Shown here piece after piece: positions 26,110 through 39,600 of a stretch of 64,000 nucleotides of DNA (positions are counted from its first letter, which is position 1; every line of letters starts with the position of its first letter). Source of the DNA: Serilophus lunatus (taxonomy: Eukaryota > Chordata > Aves > Passeriformes > Eurylaimidae); the NCBI GenBank assembly GCA_013399895.1, contig VXBA01003281.1, positions 62,001 through 126,000 of the forward strand, written 5' to 3'. The translations under genes were made by a program, and so were the position numbers. The notes under the pieces are model-generated. The model did no database searches and was not told where the DNA came from. It saw only the letters and a program-made list of their open reading frames with translations.

Positions 26110-28703
26110 GTAAAACAATGAGGGGAAATGTAACTGAATCCGTAAATGTCTTTTTCTTATAACTTATGTTTATGGAAAGACTTTCATGAACTGAGTATCA
26201 ATACTAATATTTTATATTCAACATAGACATAATTTTCTCTTGTAAGTAGGAGGTGATTGTCTCTGTGTCTTTTTAAGCATCTTCAGCATTGTGCAACAGC
26301 AAAACAAGTTGAAGTAATTTTGAGTTGGACTAAAGGTTCTCTAAGAGTTCTATTTCAATATTCCAGATTTTTACAGGCAGAGAGGCATCACTGCTTTGTT
26401 AAAATATGTCTGATTGGTAGAACTGATACCATTTCTGTTAGAATATCGTGCACTTGTAACCACTCAATCTAAAGCAGTCTACGACCTTTCCTTGTTAACT
26501 TTCCTGAACACTACCAATGTTTCAAGCAGTGTCTTATTTTTTCATGCTTCCAATTTTTCCACCCACTTATTGCTTTTAAACATGGTAAACATATTGTTGC
26601 TTTCTGAGGTTAAATGGCTTTTCCTAGAAGAGTAATTCATGCAGCAGTTATTGGCACAAGAAAAAAGTAACTAAACCAAAATTCAGATCAAAAGGAAATG
26701 TCTAGTTGATATTTTTCTAGATCCTACTGTTTGTTTTGAATTTCAGATTGGAAGATTTTAATTTTTTAAAGAAATCATAAAATCACTGTGAAGTGCTTAG
26801 GAATATTCTTTTGGGGAGGGCAGGAAGGAGTATTTCACTGTTGCCAGCCAACTCAGGATAATTCCTTCTTTGGTACATGAATCCAGAGAAATCTGCCTGC
26901 AATATGCTTCATTTATTCTTTACACATGCCTTTGTTTATTTTATCTGCTTTTCCTATTATTTTTAAAGATTCTGGAAGATACGATATTTTTTGTATGAAA
27001 ACAAAACCAATTCTTAGTCATTATGTCCTCTGTACTCCTGCATTTTATTTCTCCATTCTAGAAGAGAATATGTGTGCCCAATGTCATGTTCATCAAGAAC
27101 TATCAAAATAGTAGCTCAGACTTCACAAGAAAATCTGAAAATAATGATGACAGAATATTAGGGCTCCTCTTGATGTAAGGACTAATGTAAGAAATTTTAG
27201 ATTACTCTATCTTATATAGGATAATACCTTAGAGAAACCTGAACAGCATGACTGCTTGATAAGGTATTAGTACAGACTGAAAGAGAGACTGATTCCTGTT
27301 TCTTTCAAAAAACTGAACTGTCTTGACCTTTTAAAAAGATCTTTATTTTGTAAGAATGTGTTACGTTTTTGCTAAGAATAAAACTTGTAGAGAAAAATGT
27401 GTGAACAATAGCACTTGACTTCTACTTCTGTGGAAATGCAACTCATCTGAAAATTCACAAGGATTTTTTCTGTATAATCCAGATCCTGTGTCAGCTTTTG
27501 AAGCAGCTTGTTCAGGAGGCTCAATCCTTCCTCTGAAACCCTAAAGGGCTTTTCTATATCCTGGGCTATAGCATCCTAATCTTCTTCTTAAAGAAAAAAA
27601 TTTAAGTAACAACTGTTTGGGTTCATTCTGTCACAATTTTCTTTACTCCACTTTTCTCTCCTAATGTTATGTTCTTAGTTATCGCTCTTTTTTCCTAGAT
27701 GATTCTTGTCGTCATTATGATTCTCACAGACAGTGTGAATTTTGGGAACTATGCAACTAGGGGAACAATACAAGGGGTTTATCGTCTGTTTTTAAACTAC
27801 TCCCAATTTTTATATTCAACTTGCATTTTCAATCCAACCTTTCCAAGGCAACTGCTTCTGTCTACAGCAGGATAGACCATGAAGTCTCACAAAATAAAAG
27901 TCTTAGCTGTAGAGATTTAATTTCACAGCTATTTTCCCAAAAGCGTAGATGAACCCATTTATGAATAGTATGTTTCCAAACCTCATTTCTTCAGGCCCAG
28001 TTCAAAAGAGCCAACAAATACATTTTTTAAGCAATGTGTGTTCCCAGTTTCAATGTGCATACTTATGTGAGCTTTCTCATTGATTATGAAGATGGCTGTG
28101 CAAAGGAGATTCTGTGAAGTGTATTAATCATTCAAGCCTGTTTAAAATTTGACCTAATATAGAGATGATGAGGAGTCCTTATCCCAACAGCGCATTGGTT
28201 AAAACATCCCAGCTACCATTCACTCCATCCTCATTTACCTGTTAATTCCCACTAAATTAACTATTAATTTTAGTGAAAATGAAATTGCTTTAGATTTTCA
28301 GAATTATTAGACACCTGTTCATCAGTTTCAATGAGTCTTAGATTCTGGATCAAATTAACTTTCAACATGATCTAATTTGGTTGTTTCACTCCATGAAGGT
28401 ATTAGAAAGAAGCACTTTATTGCTAGTGTGTGTATCTGATGTTTTCAAAATTACTTTCTATTAAATACAGCAGCATTCTGAAATTCATAATTCATAATAT
28501 TATCTAGATCAGAAATGATCAGTTATAGCATGTAATGTCTAAATGTGAACTCAAAGACAATGAAATGTCATAAATGAGATAAAATTGCTTCCATTGAGGT
28601 ACAAAGCAATGACTAGACACATGAGGCTAAATTGGTAAATGTTCAAGAGCAGATGCATATCAAGTTTTACTAAAACTTATTTTTGATTATTTTTATATTG
28701 CAG
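26110..28703 (+). other. Intron 8
   Basis: AT-rich sequence without a recognisable repeat family or exon. The acceptor is TTTTTATATTGCAG. Confidence 0.65.
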
Positions 28704-28782
28704 GTGGAAATTTTCAATATCAAATCAGTATACCTTGGCAAATTGAATCAAGTTCTTGTTGGATTTAAAAGTCTAAAAAAAG
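28704..28782 (+). CDS. PLAT gene exon 9: middle of domain D
   Basis: A short exon of 79 bases, phase 0 to phase 1. It reads VEIFNIKSVYLGKLNQVLVG followed by FKSLKK. It matches the start of exons 5 and 15 (VDSFLVEAV and VCISEMRAV). The Gly-His-Asp position has become Gly-Phe-Lys. The Gly-Tyr-Gly-Ala-Gly loop is missing, and an intron lies at that place. The donor is AAG|GTTAGC. Confidence 0.85.
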
Positions 28783-30285
28783 GTTAGCAATTTTTCCAAT
28801 TAATGTAATATTAAGAATCAAAAATTTTTTTAAAGTTTTAGATATATGAAGTTGCTCTCCATTTTCTCTTGTTAATTACTACTGTTGGATTATTCATGTC
28901 AAGTGTATACATCCAACTTGGTTTTGCTAAAATCTGCAAAGGATTCCTAAGAAATGTAAAAATGTAAATTGGTAAAATTATATGTGAAAATTTCTCCATA
29001 GAAGTTTTTATAAGATGTTTTTTATAAGTATAGTCAATAAAGTGGCTTTTGGTTTGTGTTTTTTTGTTTTCCCCAGGAAACAATATGACATCACGCTTTT
29101 GCAAACTTTTAAATTTTTATCTTTCTCTCCATTTTTAGATGATAGATAATTTAAAAGAAAAGAATTTATTTTCAGGACTAAGTGCTTCTAGGTAGAGATA
29201 AGAACATAAAATCGGTTCATTAGATTGGGAAGTGGAAGATGAAAGAAAGGCTGTCCTGACCTCATAGCATTTTTCCTTCTAGTCCATGCAAAATATGCAT
29301 TTTTTTAAGGCATCCTGTGTATGTGAGGTTCAGTGGCAGATAAAAAGGCTGCACCCTTGCAGCATTTTTTCTAATCCTCCTTCCAACTCCTCATCAGCTG
29401 TTGGAAATAAAGAAAGTTCTCTACTTCTTAAAAATAAATAGCAACAGCAAATGAGTATCACAAATTGGTATTTTTTATTCAATCCTTTGGCTACGATTTT
29501 AGCTGTCACTTTTTAAAGACAAAAGAACAGAGATTCTATGGATATTCTACTTCTGCAAATAGCGTTGTTATTAGAGAAAAGATTCTTCAAGAGTGTGATA
29601 AGCTGAGTCTCTTCTTCCTCCGTATTGTTTAAAAAATCCAAGATTATAAACTGACTCTGTATGTTAGACCCATAAAAGCAGACTGGGAGACCCATATATT
29701 TCCTAGATGGTAATATTAAAACTTTCATTCACTTCACCAAGACTCACTCAGAGATCTGACTCTTCAAATTCTTTGTTTTTGAAGAATCAACACAACAGTT
29801 TCCATCAAGATAAAACTTTAAGCAGAAGATTTTGCCTTATTACTGTGAAGCCTCACCAGAAAGTTGTGTGTTGAGTGAATTCTCTGACGGTCAATGTCAC
29901 AGAAATCCTGATCCTATTTCCTCTAGGATATTGATAATATAATTTCCTATGGGGGATTCCTTGTATCTAGAGAACTCATGCAAAGGCCTTTTCATACTTT
30001 GGAATGGTAATAGATCATTACAACAAATCTATCCTTATATTTAATTTCATAAGATCTGCAAAAACATAAAGACTTCTTCACTTTGTCAGATATTTTTGGA
30101 GTGTAGTTGAACAGGCAGAAACACCTATACACAGCCAATATATATTTTCAGAAGTCTTATTTCCTGAAGAAATTCATCAAAAGAACACATTTTATTGCTG
30201 AAGATAGAAGCTCATGACTGTGTACATGGAATATTTTGTTGCTTAGAATGTATAAATTAATAATCTCCTGTTTATCTTCAATCAG
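28783..30285 (+). other. Intron 9
   Basis: AT-rich sequence without a recognisable repeat or exon. It interrupts domain D at the loop where domains B and F have no intron. Confidence 0.65.
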
Positions 30286-30417
30286 ATGAGTGGTTCTTGG
30301 AAAAAATTGTTATAAAAGAAGTCTCCTACCCTTTTTCTGAACATGTTTTTGTTCACAACAACTGGATCAATAAACGCTTCCAGAAAGATTTTGTAGAAGT
30401 GGCAATTCCACTCAAAG
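30286..30417 (+). CDS. PLAT gene exon 10: end of domain D
   Basis: Phase 1 on both sides. It reads DEWFLEKIVIKEV, then VFVHNNWINKRF, and ends VEVAIPLK. The Trp-Phe-Leu-Glu-Lys-Ile-Val-Ile strand closely matches the canonical LOXHD1-type strand after the loop. The Asn-Asn-Trp then corresponds to the Trp-Leu-Asp tail of domains B and F. The acceptor is TCTTCAATCAG and the donor GTAATA. Confidence 0.87.
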
Positions 30418-30791
30418 GTAATACTAACAGAAGTGTCCTTCATTTGCATGAATCACTCCTGCATGGCAGACCAGAACACAACTGGTAAAAGGCTACTTCA
30501 CACTGTAGGCAGAACTGAGAATTGGTATCCCAATTGGTACCCCAATGAAAATGGGCATGGCCTTTGTATGTGATGTGTAGCAGCTGGCCTGGATTTCTAC
30601 CCCTCCACAGGACTAACATGAGTAATGAGGATTTTACGTCTTTGTAGCCTGACTTGCCTGTCAGACAGTACCAGGCAACATAATCCAGCACTAGGCCCAG
30701 CACTACCAGGCAATATAATCTAGTATCTTTTGCTTTATACTGCCTTAGAATTTAGACATAGGTTCTGAACATACCTTTGTTTTCATTGCAG
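30418..30791 (+). other. Intron 10
   Basis: The shortest intron in the gene, at 374 bases. It has a repeated CAGTACCAGGCAA / CACTACCAGGCAA theme around 30665..30715 and no repeat family that I recognise. The acceptor is TTTTCATTGCAG. Confidence 0.75.
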
Positions 30792-30973
30792 AAACATCTG
30801 TGACATCTCTTCCCACAAAAGATTTTGATACAAAAAGCAGAGGACGATGGCAAACATGGGTGCAATGTTCACAAGTGCCAGAAGATGTTCCTGATATTCA
30901 AGTTGTTGCATTTGGGAGAAAAGGGAAGTCCCCTGCACAGAAAGTTCAAAATCTGAGTGATAATCCTTTTCTG
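30792..30973 (+). CDS. PLAT gene exon 11: first part of domain E
   Basis: Phase 1 to phase 0. It begins with a Ser/Thr-rich linker (ETSVTSLPTKDFDTKSR), then WQTWVQCSQVPEDVPD, IQVVAFGRKGKSP, and ends NPFL. It is an A-type opening, comparable with exon 2: a Trp-Gln/Arg-Xaa-Val strand, then a hydrophobic strand ending in Phe-Gly or Tyr-Gly plus Lys-Gly-Lys-Ser. The donor GTTGGT is acceptable but not strong. Confidence 0.85.
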
Positions 30974-32038
30974 GTTGGTTTCTTTTTTATTTTGCACAAA
31001 TCTTACCAAACTGTTTCAGCAAAATAAGTATTTTAGCCAATATGTGTGAAGTTGTGTGGAATGACTTTTTTCTTGTTAGCATCAAAGTCTATACCTCCAT
31101 GTCTTAAAGAAACAGTACTTGGACAGCTTCCCACTTGTGGGCTAATACATATCATTTAGGAAAGCTCTCTTGAGCAAATGCCAAATTTGATTTGAAAAAG
31201 GTCATAAACTTGATTGCAACTAGTAGGTCTTAACACTAAGGCAACCAGTGGTGAAGATGCTCCATACTTCCTTTGCATTCTACTTCTCAACTAATGTCAA
31301 CTAATCTGATTTCACTACTAAGAAGCTGTGCCTCTTTATAATGCGCTTGTGCCTGGGTGAAGTTTGCATACACAGTTAACGGTAGCTTCTGCACAGGTGT
31401 ATGAGCCTGGACCACTCATTTCAAAAGGTTTTTATTCTTTAACATGGGGAAAAAAACCCCACCTCATTACCCATCTTTTGCAGAATGCCAATATAAACAT
31501 CAGTAGCTTAACTGATGCAAGATGAAAACATACAAGAAACATGGTACAATAGGACTTACAGACACCAGCCATCCATTCTTTTGAGTGCTAGAATAACTGA
31601 GAACAGAACCAATAGCCTAGGATAAGAATTATCATGAGTAGAACCAATAGCCAGGGGTAAGAATAATCATGAGTTAAACTTTCAATTCAAGTTTGAGAAT
31701 AAAGGTGTGAGAGGATATAAATAGGAAAACCAGGAGAAAAGAATAGTAATATGGATGTGGCTTGAAAATACAGAATCAATCATACATTTCCCCGCTTTTG
31801 ACATGTTGGCCTAGGCCCTGCATCCAATTCTCTCAGTTAAAAATAAACATAAATTATGATACAAACATGAGTCCAAATTAACTTGCAATCTTAATAGGAC
31901 TTCCCCACACTAACATTAATATGATAGACTATTGTTTTTACCTATTGTATTTGTCTTTTTATTTCAGTTTAAGGAGTCATGCAAACTATTACATACAACG
32001 TTTAGATTTTTGGTTTTGTCTTTTTCTTTTCCTGATAG
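30974..32038 (+). other. Intron 11
   Basis: Contains a 35-bp tandem duplication at 31605..31674. I see nothing else. The acceptor is TTTCTTTTCCTGATAG. Confidence 0.7.
31605..31674. repeat. Tandem duplication, 2 x 35 bp
   Basis: Two adjacent 35-bp units start AGAACCAATAGCC and end ATCATGAGT. They differ at four positions. Confidence 0.95.
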
Positions 32039-32125
32039 TTGACTATTGGTGATATTGGAGATATAACAAAACTTTCCTTTGTGTTGTCTGGTCCATCCCT
32101 GAGAAGAGGAATTAAACTTCACAAG
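32039..32125 (+). CDS. PLAT gene exon 12: middle of domain E
   Basis: A short exon of 87 bases, phase 0 on both sides. It reads LTIGDIGDITKLSFVLSG and ends RRGIKLHK. It aligns with the opening of exon 3 (TGDLGDVYKIRIS) and of exon 7 (AGIGSIYKVQV). In domains A and C the continuation lies in the same exon, whereas here an intron follows. The donor GTACTC is weak, but frame and homology agree. Confidence 0.82.
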
Positions 32126-35056
32126 GTACTCCAAATATACTACGTATAAACTTTCACAACATACAAGAAATACCTTTTGTTGTGAGACAGATGGCTACTT
32201 TTAATTTGCGTCATACTAGCAAAACCATGCATCTTTTGTCTCTGTTACCTGGTATCTACAGATGATTGCCTACAGCTTCCAGATCTCTTTGTGGGCAGAT
32301 CTACCTTGTTTGTATCTGCTGAAGTGCATATGGCTATAGCTATTCTCTGACGTGCAGAGCCATTCTGCATAGTTCGTCGTGACATGGAAGGCAGTGTTTT
32401 CTGCTGATATTAGAAAATCTTAATCCCTGTATGGAAATACTGGCTGCCTCCAGACACATAGCAGCCTATATGTGGAAGCCAATTAAGCTGATGGTTTAAT
32501 GTTTATTCTTTACAGCATAGTCATCAGTGGGCCTTAAAAACCTGACTGTAGTTTAGTATGTATTAACGAACTCTCATAAAAATGAATGGAGAAAGAACTT
32601 AATGCTGTCAATCTTACAATGGAACTATAATTTAAAAGTATACCTAATACTTAAACTTGAAGGTTAATTCAAGGAAGTATTGTGTCAATGAACTCTGCCT
32701 GTAGACAAGGGCAAAAACCCCATTGTGGACATAGCACTGAATTATTCTGAAGTCAGCAGAAGACTGCTTTCCTGAACTGAGCCATATAGTATCTTAACCA
32801 TACTGTGTATTTGAAAGATTAGAGATGATTCCTTAAATGCATAAACACTCTAGAAACTGTTCTGATGGAAATGCTAGAGACAGCTGCATTCCAGACTAAA
32901 ATGTGAATGGGTTTGTTGTACTCAAAGGAACATTGAGTCTGAGTTTATGGGTACTCTGAGGATAGAGCAGGAGTTTATCTTGCTCATATTTTCTCACCAA
33001 ATGTGTTCTGTGTCAGCTAATTTTATAATCTCAGTTTAGGCTACAAGAATGGAAAGAATAGGTAAGCAAAGCTAATTTCTCATTTTAAATATGCGTCTCT
33101 GGGCCATTTGAGAAAGCATTCTAAAATATGTTGACACTACCTTTACTAAATCCATTGTGTGATTATGTAAAATAAGATTTCAGCCTCCAGACCTGATGGC
33201 TCAAAATATGGCACAAAATTCATAAATATAATAGTTTGCTTTCTTTTCCACAACCCTCTGCAAATGGCTAAGTGGTTTTTGTCAAGATTTTTAAATACTT
33301 CACAATTTATTTAATAATGAGTTTAATAACAAGTATACATTGTTTCAATCTAGGAGAAGTTGTTAGGTTGCTACAGACTTACGTAGTTTCTTCTACTGGT
33401 ATGCGTGTGCAACCCACAACGTGAGTCACAATAACATACATTGCTTCTGCCATTAATATGCTTGTAGCATCTAATACTAATTTATTAGTCTATTTATAAA
33501 TTATTTATTCATGCAAGCATAATCTAAAATGTAACAAGTTGGTTTTGCTCTAATAGGACTCTTAGAGTGCAGTAAAAAGTAGAGATGTATAGAAACAGTA
33601 AGACTACAGGAGGTAGTCAGTATGTGTAAACTCACTATTAATCAGTGGTTAAACTCAGCCTCAACTGAAAATAATTCCCTTCCTTAATTTCTTCTAAAGT
33701 GAAAGAAGTAATATCCAAAGTTTCAGAAATCTCTCAGAAAAACTGGTGACGGATGAAACTCCAAAGGCTTAAAAGGAGACAAAATCCCTACATTCTTTTT
33801 GCAACTCTCTTTTTTCTCTATTTTGGTGTTTATAGAGCTGCTTTAGAGTATCAGAATTTTTCCAGTTCTCTTCTAGAATTGTATGCACATTTCTGTAAAA
33901 AAAATTATATAACCTTAGCTAAAATTTATGTATTTTCAGGTAACTTTCGAAGATTTATGTACTACAGAAGGAGTAGCTTTTTCTTATGCAAAAAGTTTCT
34001 GTCCCTTTCTGAAATTAAATACAAAATAATTTTTACTTTTGTTTAGACTATAGAAACACTGCATGATTTGTAGATAAAGTTCACACTTAGGTGTGATCTT
34101 ACAACTAACAAGAATTTGTAAAATAGATTTTATTTTAAGGCCAAAGTTTGCATAAATTTGCACACTTCATTTTTATGAGTTCAGTTGCAGCAGGTTGTCT
34201 GCCTCCATATGCAGATAACCCTAAGTGCAATTTTAATACAGATAGCAGTTTGTGATACATATTGATATTTATTTATTTATTGATATTTACCTAGGATTGT
34301 TAAAAGTTAGGGAGAATATTTTTGTATAAGAAATTATACATTTAGTAGAAGAAAAATAAGTTCTGTATTTTCTAACATGACCTAGAATAGATGTCATAAT
34401 CTGAATTGCCCTCCTGTAAATATGATTTCCGCATTGACCATCTCAGTATCTAGGATATATGGACCCCTAAGGCTGTGCTTCCTCAGTTGATTTGGAGGTA
34501 CTAAGTCCATAAACTTCGAATCTAATTTGTTCTGTCTGCAATGAGCATTTAAAGCCAAGTTGAATAAAACTGGACCTTCATTCTTCAAATAACTCATTTC
34601 CATGGAGAGCCCTGAAGGCCACTGGACACCTAATTTCTGCCAACTTTGAAAATCCTAGCTGAGATATAGCAAGTCACATTTAAATAAATAAAAAGCAGCA
34701 AAGCAAATGTTTTTCAAAATGGGCATGTGCTATTAAGATTGATGTACCTGTATTCATTCACTTGACATTCTGAAATTGCAAGCACATACAGGTCAATTTA
34801 ATCTCTATCCACCATTGGTTCTCTACAAATGGGTCCTATGCTTGTGTCGATATGCAATGAAGAATACGCCTATAAACATCAGGTTGCAAAATTAGCAGCT
34901 TGCAGCAACTATTGTAACTCTTATGCAGAATCAGGTAGTTTTTATAAAATGTGCGCAGGAGTTAGCAATAGGAAGAAATGTCAGTTTCTATTGTGATATA
35001 AATAAGAAATTATATAATTCAGATAAGTGAATTTCTTCCTGTGATTCTGTCTACAG
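32126..35056 (+). other. Intron 12
   Basis: AT-rich sequence. I see no recognisable repeat family or exon; a 97-codon open frame at 33753..34046 is Phe/Tyr-rich chance sequence. The acceptor is TTCTGTCTACAG. Confidence 0.65.
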
Positions 35057-35189
35057 CTTCAGCTAAAAGACATGGACACTAAACAAGAGTTGGGCTTCCA
35101 CACTGAAGCCCCATATCTGTTTGGAGAAGATGGATCTGAGACTGTGACAGAGCTAGCAACAGTCAGGCCGGACAAGCCGCCGCTCAGGG
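35057..35189 (+). CDS. PLAT gene exon 13: end of domain E
   Basis: Phase 0 to phase 1. It reads LQLKDMDTKQELGFHTEA, then YLFGEDGSETVTELATV and ends RPDKPPLR. It corresponds to the LEDLHTKQRLNF part of exon 3 and to VKLQHRESKNVLEF of exon 18, including the acidic loop and the Thr-Glu-Leu boundary. The donor is taken as G|GTATGC so that the phase fits exon 14. Confidence 0.85.
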
Positions 35190-36517
35190 GTATGCTGCTG
35201 AAATAAAAAATAAATACATGAGCAAATGCACTCACACATGTGAAATTGTAAACTGCCCAATGGGATGAATACAATGGACAAGATTGTAATGTGGTTTATA
35301 TATATTAAAAAGACACTAATTTTTTTTTAAATATCTATTCAGTAAACCTGAATAAACCATGTGGGGTCTATATATGAGTATAGTTAAAGCATTTCTTTTG
35401 TGGCTGTTTTAAAACAACTGACATGAATTGTTTTCACTAGACTAAGTACCAATTTGAAAGTCTGAAAAAGGCACAAAGCACAATTGGTATATTTCTTTGT
35501 GGTTTTCAGAAAATGACCGATTTACACTTGGCGAGAGACTAAATCACAAATTAAAGCAAGTCAGGTGCAAAAGCATAATGACAGGAACCACAAAGAGAAA
35601 ATACAATATTTTCTGAGGTTTTCTTCAAGTCTCATTTCTACCCCGGAAGCCCTATTTCATTTCATCATTGTGTTTAAAATAAGATAGCATCCTCCTTTGT
35701 TCTGATTGCATTTTATAAAATATTTAAAAAAGAATTCTCATTCATTATACTTTGTGAACAGAAGACTTGGTTAAAATATTTAAAACTTTTTCATGTAATA
35801 TCTAACCAAAGGCTACACTGCAAATGGAAATACATATAAAGTGTCTGTTATAACATTTAGTTCTTCACAGAACCCATAAAAAAATCCTCCGTCATGCCAC
35901 CTCAAGGAATATGTGCTATATAACTCATCAGCCAAAAGTCATGGCATGCCATCCATTGTGATGAAGAATAATAATAACAATGTTTCTTTGTATAAATAGA
36001 TGAGCATTTCTCCTGAACATGATAAAGTATACAGGCCATAATTCCCAAAATATGACAAAAACACAATCCAGAACAAAAAAGTGAATTCCATCTCTTATGT
36101 CTGTGTTTTTATCTTGGAAAAATGTTAGAGTTGATAAATCCTAACTCAATTCAATACCTTGAATTCCTACAAGTAGTCCAGGCTTTTTACAATGCCTGGT
36201 AGAATTAGTGTTATTCTTTCAGGTGATTCCAGTGACCAGTGTATAAGAGCTCAGAACTAAGACATCTTCTTCTCGAGTACAAGCATAGAATGTTGCATGG
36301 ATTCATAAAGAGCATTTAATCTCTAATGCTGTACTGTATGCTGTGAGGTAGCTAGCAATCTATATGAAACTCAGAAAACTGATGTCCATTCCTATAATTA
36401 ATTCCTTTGTCTTGAAATTAATCTTGTATCTAAAATAAATATTGGTCTATAATGTTTGATAACAGTCATTATTAGTCTGGTTCAGTAATGTCTTGTGTCA
36501 CTGATTTTTTATGACAG
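35190..36517 (+). other. Intron 13
   Basis: AT-rich sequence without a recognisable repeat or exon. The acceptor is TTTTTTATGACAG. Confidence 0.65.
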
Positions 36518-36657
36518 AAGTCCTTTACTCAATCATTGTTCATACGGGAACATTGCCTGCATCAGGGACTGATGCAGAAGTATTTATTACAGTATTTGGA
36601 GAGCAGGGAGATTCCTGTAAAAGACGACTAAGGCACTCAAATTTTGAGAGAGGACAG
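36518..36657 (+). CDS. PLAT gene exon 14: first half of domain F
   Basis: Phase 1 to phase 0. It reads VLYSIIVHTGTLPASGTDAE, then VFITVFGEQGDSCKRRL, and ends NFERGQ. The HTG, Ser-Gly-Thr-Asp-Ala-Glu-Val-Phe-Ile-Thr and Phe-Glu-Arg-Gly-Gln elements match canonical LOXHD1 PLAT domains closely. It is the most family-like exon in the window. The donor is GTTAGT. Confidence 0.93.
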
Positions 36658-39600
36658 GTTAGTACTAAGTTATTTTCCTTATATATTTGTTTAAAGTATT
36701 TTATTTTATTCTTTTCCAATGTCATATTTCATTTTACTTACAAAATACAAGCATTATTGTTACACTCTGGTAAACCTGTGGAAAGAATATGCTGCTTACT
36801 GAGCATTCATTTTACTTGAACTGGGATTACAATTTAAGAATAGTTAAAGTACCATGAAATTTTAACTCCACAAACCATGAGTAACTGTTCTTAGAATATG
36901 GAGCTGAATCCAATGATTTATAAAATTTTGTGGCTTAATTTTCAGTTTTTTGTGAAGCTGGTATAGAAATATCAGGGCTATTTCCTCTGACTGCTCCTTT
37001 AAAATGTACTTCTTTACAAGATCAGTTCAGACAGAGTTGAAAGAAGGATTTTAAATGTGTTAGCAACTATATGTTAATAAATCCATTTATATATAGAACT
37101 GCTTGGGCACATACTGTGTCTTCTCAAGATAAGTCCAAGCAGACGTTTTCTGGTCAACTTTTGCTGATTACCATATTAATGATTATATTTATACTGCATC
37201 TTCACATGTACTCTGGACTCAGACCAGATATGACTAGGTAGGATTTAAAGAAATCTTTCAATTGATCAATTCGTCCTGCACAATAAAGCAAGATACTCTA
37301 TATTTATTTCACACCATTTCTTATGCTTCCTTGTTGCTGAGATGCCATAACTTTCCCAGGCAACATGTTCCATTGCTTTCATAACCTTGCCCTTAACAAT
37401 TCCTCCTTCACTTGCTCTATAATGCCAAAATATATTCTTGGGCTTAGAAATTTAGAAACCGGTCATGTCATTGCTGTGTTCCAGAGTCATTGATACTTTT
37501 TCTTCCACGAATTTGTATAAACTCTTTTTTAGACATGTGATGAGCGTCCACAATATCCTGTGGCAGTATAACTGCACTTGATTCTGCAACCTGTGTCAAA
37601 CTAAACTTTCACACACTAGTTTAGTCTCATTCCATGTCTTTTTTGGAAGACAATGAATCTTTTCTTCCACGTCACCTTCTTTTTGTTTCTCTCCTGCTTT
37701 TATAGACCTCTATCTTCTGCTCACTTGTCCTTTTGCTGCGTTGTTCCTTGTGTAAAAAAATGTTTCTTTAATCGTCCTGCTTGAACATTCCTGACTCTTC
37801 AAAAATATATTTCCAATCCATTTAAAAATTTGCCATCACCTCCTCTGTTTCTCTCTTTTCTTCTTTGTCTAGTTTCTGTTAGGTTAGCTCTACGTACCAT
37901 CTTCAGACAACTGCTGCTCTAAGTGGACTTCGTGATATAGTGTATAAAGCAGAACACCTATATTAAATTCTGAGCTCAGTTACTGGTTTACTTGGTGATA
38001 TGACTGTATGAATTTACGTTCCTTGTATCCCTCATTTCCTACTATAAAATGAAATCACCAGTAGTTCAGGCAAGAATGAAAAGAGATAAACAATTATATA
38101 TTTCAATGAAGATTAATTCCATTTTCATTTGATACAGAAGAAATTAAGTATCTCTTTCAAAAATATGCTTAATCTTTTGTTTTCATAGTAATAACCTGCA
38201 TTGGGAAATATTTAATAATGCAGCCATAGTCTTCCCACCCAAGTTATTTATTCATGTTTTTCTTTTATTTTCTTATAATGTCTAGCAAATTTTTTTTAAG
38301 ATGTCATTTTTACAGAATCCTGCTTTCACAGTCCAAACTGTGCTATAAAAATATAGGAAGACGTTTGTGATGCTGATTGTCTGGATGATATCATTAACAA
38401 TACAGGTTAATCCTTGGCATTCTTGAGGGCAAATGTTTAGGGGCAATTAGAAGAGTTAGTAAAAGGCATAAAGGTACATATTCATTGACATAATCTATAA
38501 AAGAGGTCTAAAAATAAATTATTTCCATGATACTTTCTAACTGGACATTAATACAGAGTGATGCAGGTGTTAGTGTTAGAGAAATCAGAGGCACTACAGC
38601 AGAGTGCTGAATGCCTTCCTGAAAAGATTCTTTGTTTTAGGAGAGCAGGTTTTGGGCTGTGGTCAATGAAAAAGTTCTTCATCTTAGGTGTTTTGTATAT
38701 TCATATTCTTCATTGTGCGCTAGGTTCTTGGGAAAGGGTCGAGTAGTGAGATGGCAAAATATTCTGATGATACTAAGCTATGTAAGGTAATAAACATGAA
38801 AGTTGGTGGCAGAAATTGCAGAAGAACCTCATGTAGAGTGAATGGGTAATAAAATGGCAGATGAAATTCATCCTAGCTAAATGAAAAGCAATGGTTGTGA
38901 GGGGAAAAACCCCTTAAATTTGCATGAAAAATGACAGGCTCTGAAATAGGAAAGTGACCTTACCATTAGTCAGTCACGCCTCCAAATTCTCTAGTGCAGA
39001 TGCATAAGAAATGCTGTATTTTGTTTTGATTCACTTGTCTTAAAAAGTGCAAGAAGAATGTCAAGTAATATGAAATACCTTCCATACAAGGAACGATGAA
39101 GCAAACAAGTGCTGTTTGGCCTGGAAAAGAAAAGATGAGAGGAAGGGTGAGTGAGACAAGAAACATAAAATGGCATCGAGAAAATGAGCATTTCTATTTT
39201 CTTATGAAAGACAAGGGCTCAAGAGCATTCAATGATACCTGCAGGTGCAGACTCAAAATGAAAGGAGGTGGCTTTTTAGACAGAGTGTAATTAATACATT
39301 TTGCTTCCTGGCACAAGATATTGCAGATGGCAAAATACATATTGATGAAAAAAGCCATTGCAAATTGTCATGGAATACAACTTTCCACTGAGAGCTGTTA
39401 AATGCTAAGACACAATCTCTGGCTTAAGCAATCTTGGAACCACAAATTGCTAAAGCCTGAGAGACTTTTTATTCAGAAGGCATCTCTATATATTTGCCAT
39501 GTTTTTCAACTCTTCCCAAGAAATTTGTTACTGGTAGTTGTTACTGGCAGCACTATATTGGACTAGATGGATTTGCAATCTGAAATACTACTACCAGTCT

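Noticed and set aside
33753..34046. 97-codon frame rich in Phe, Tyr and Leu
   Set aside because: Typical of AT-rich intron sequence; no splice sites or domain likeness.
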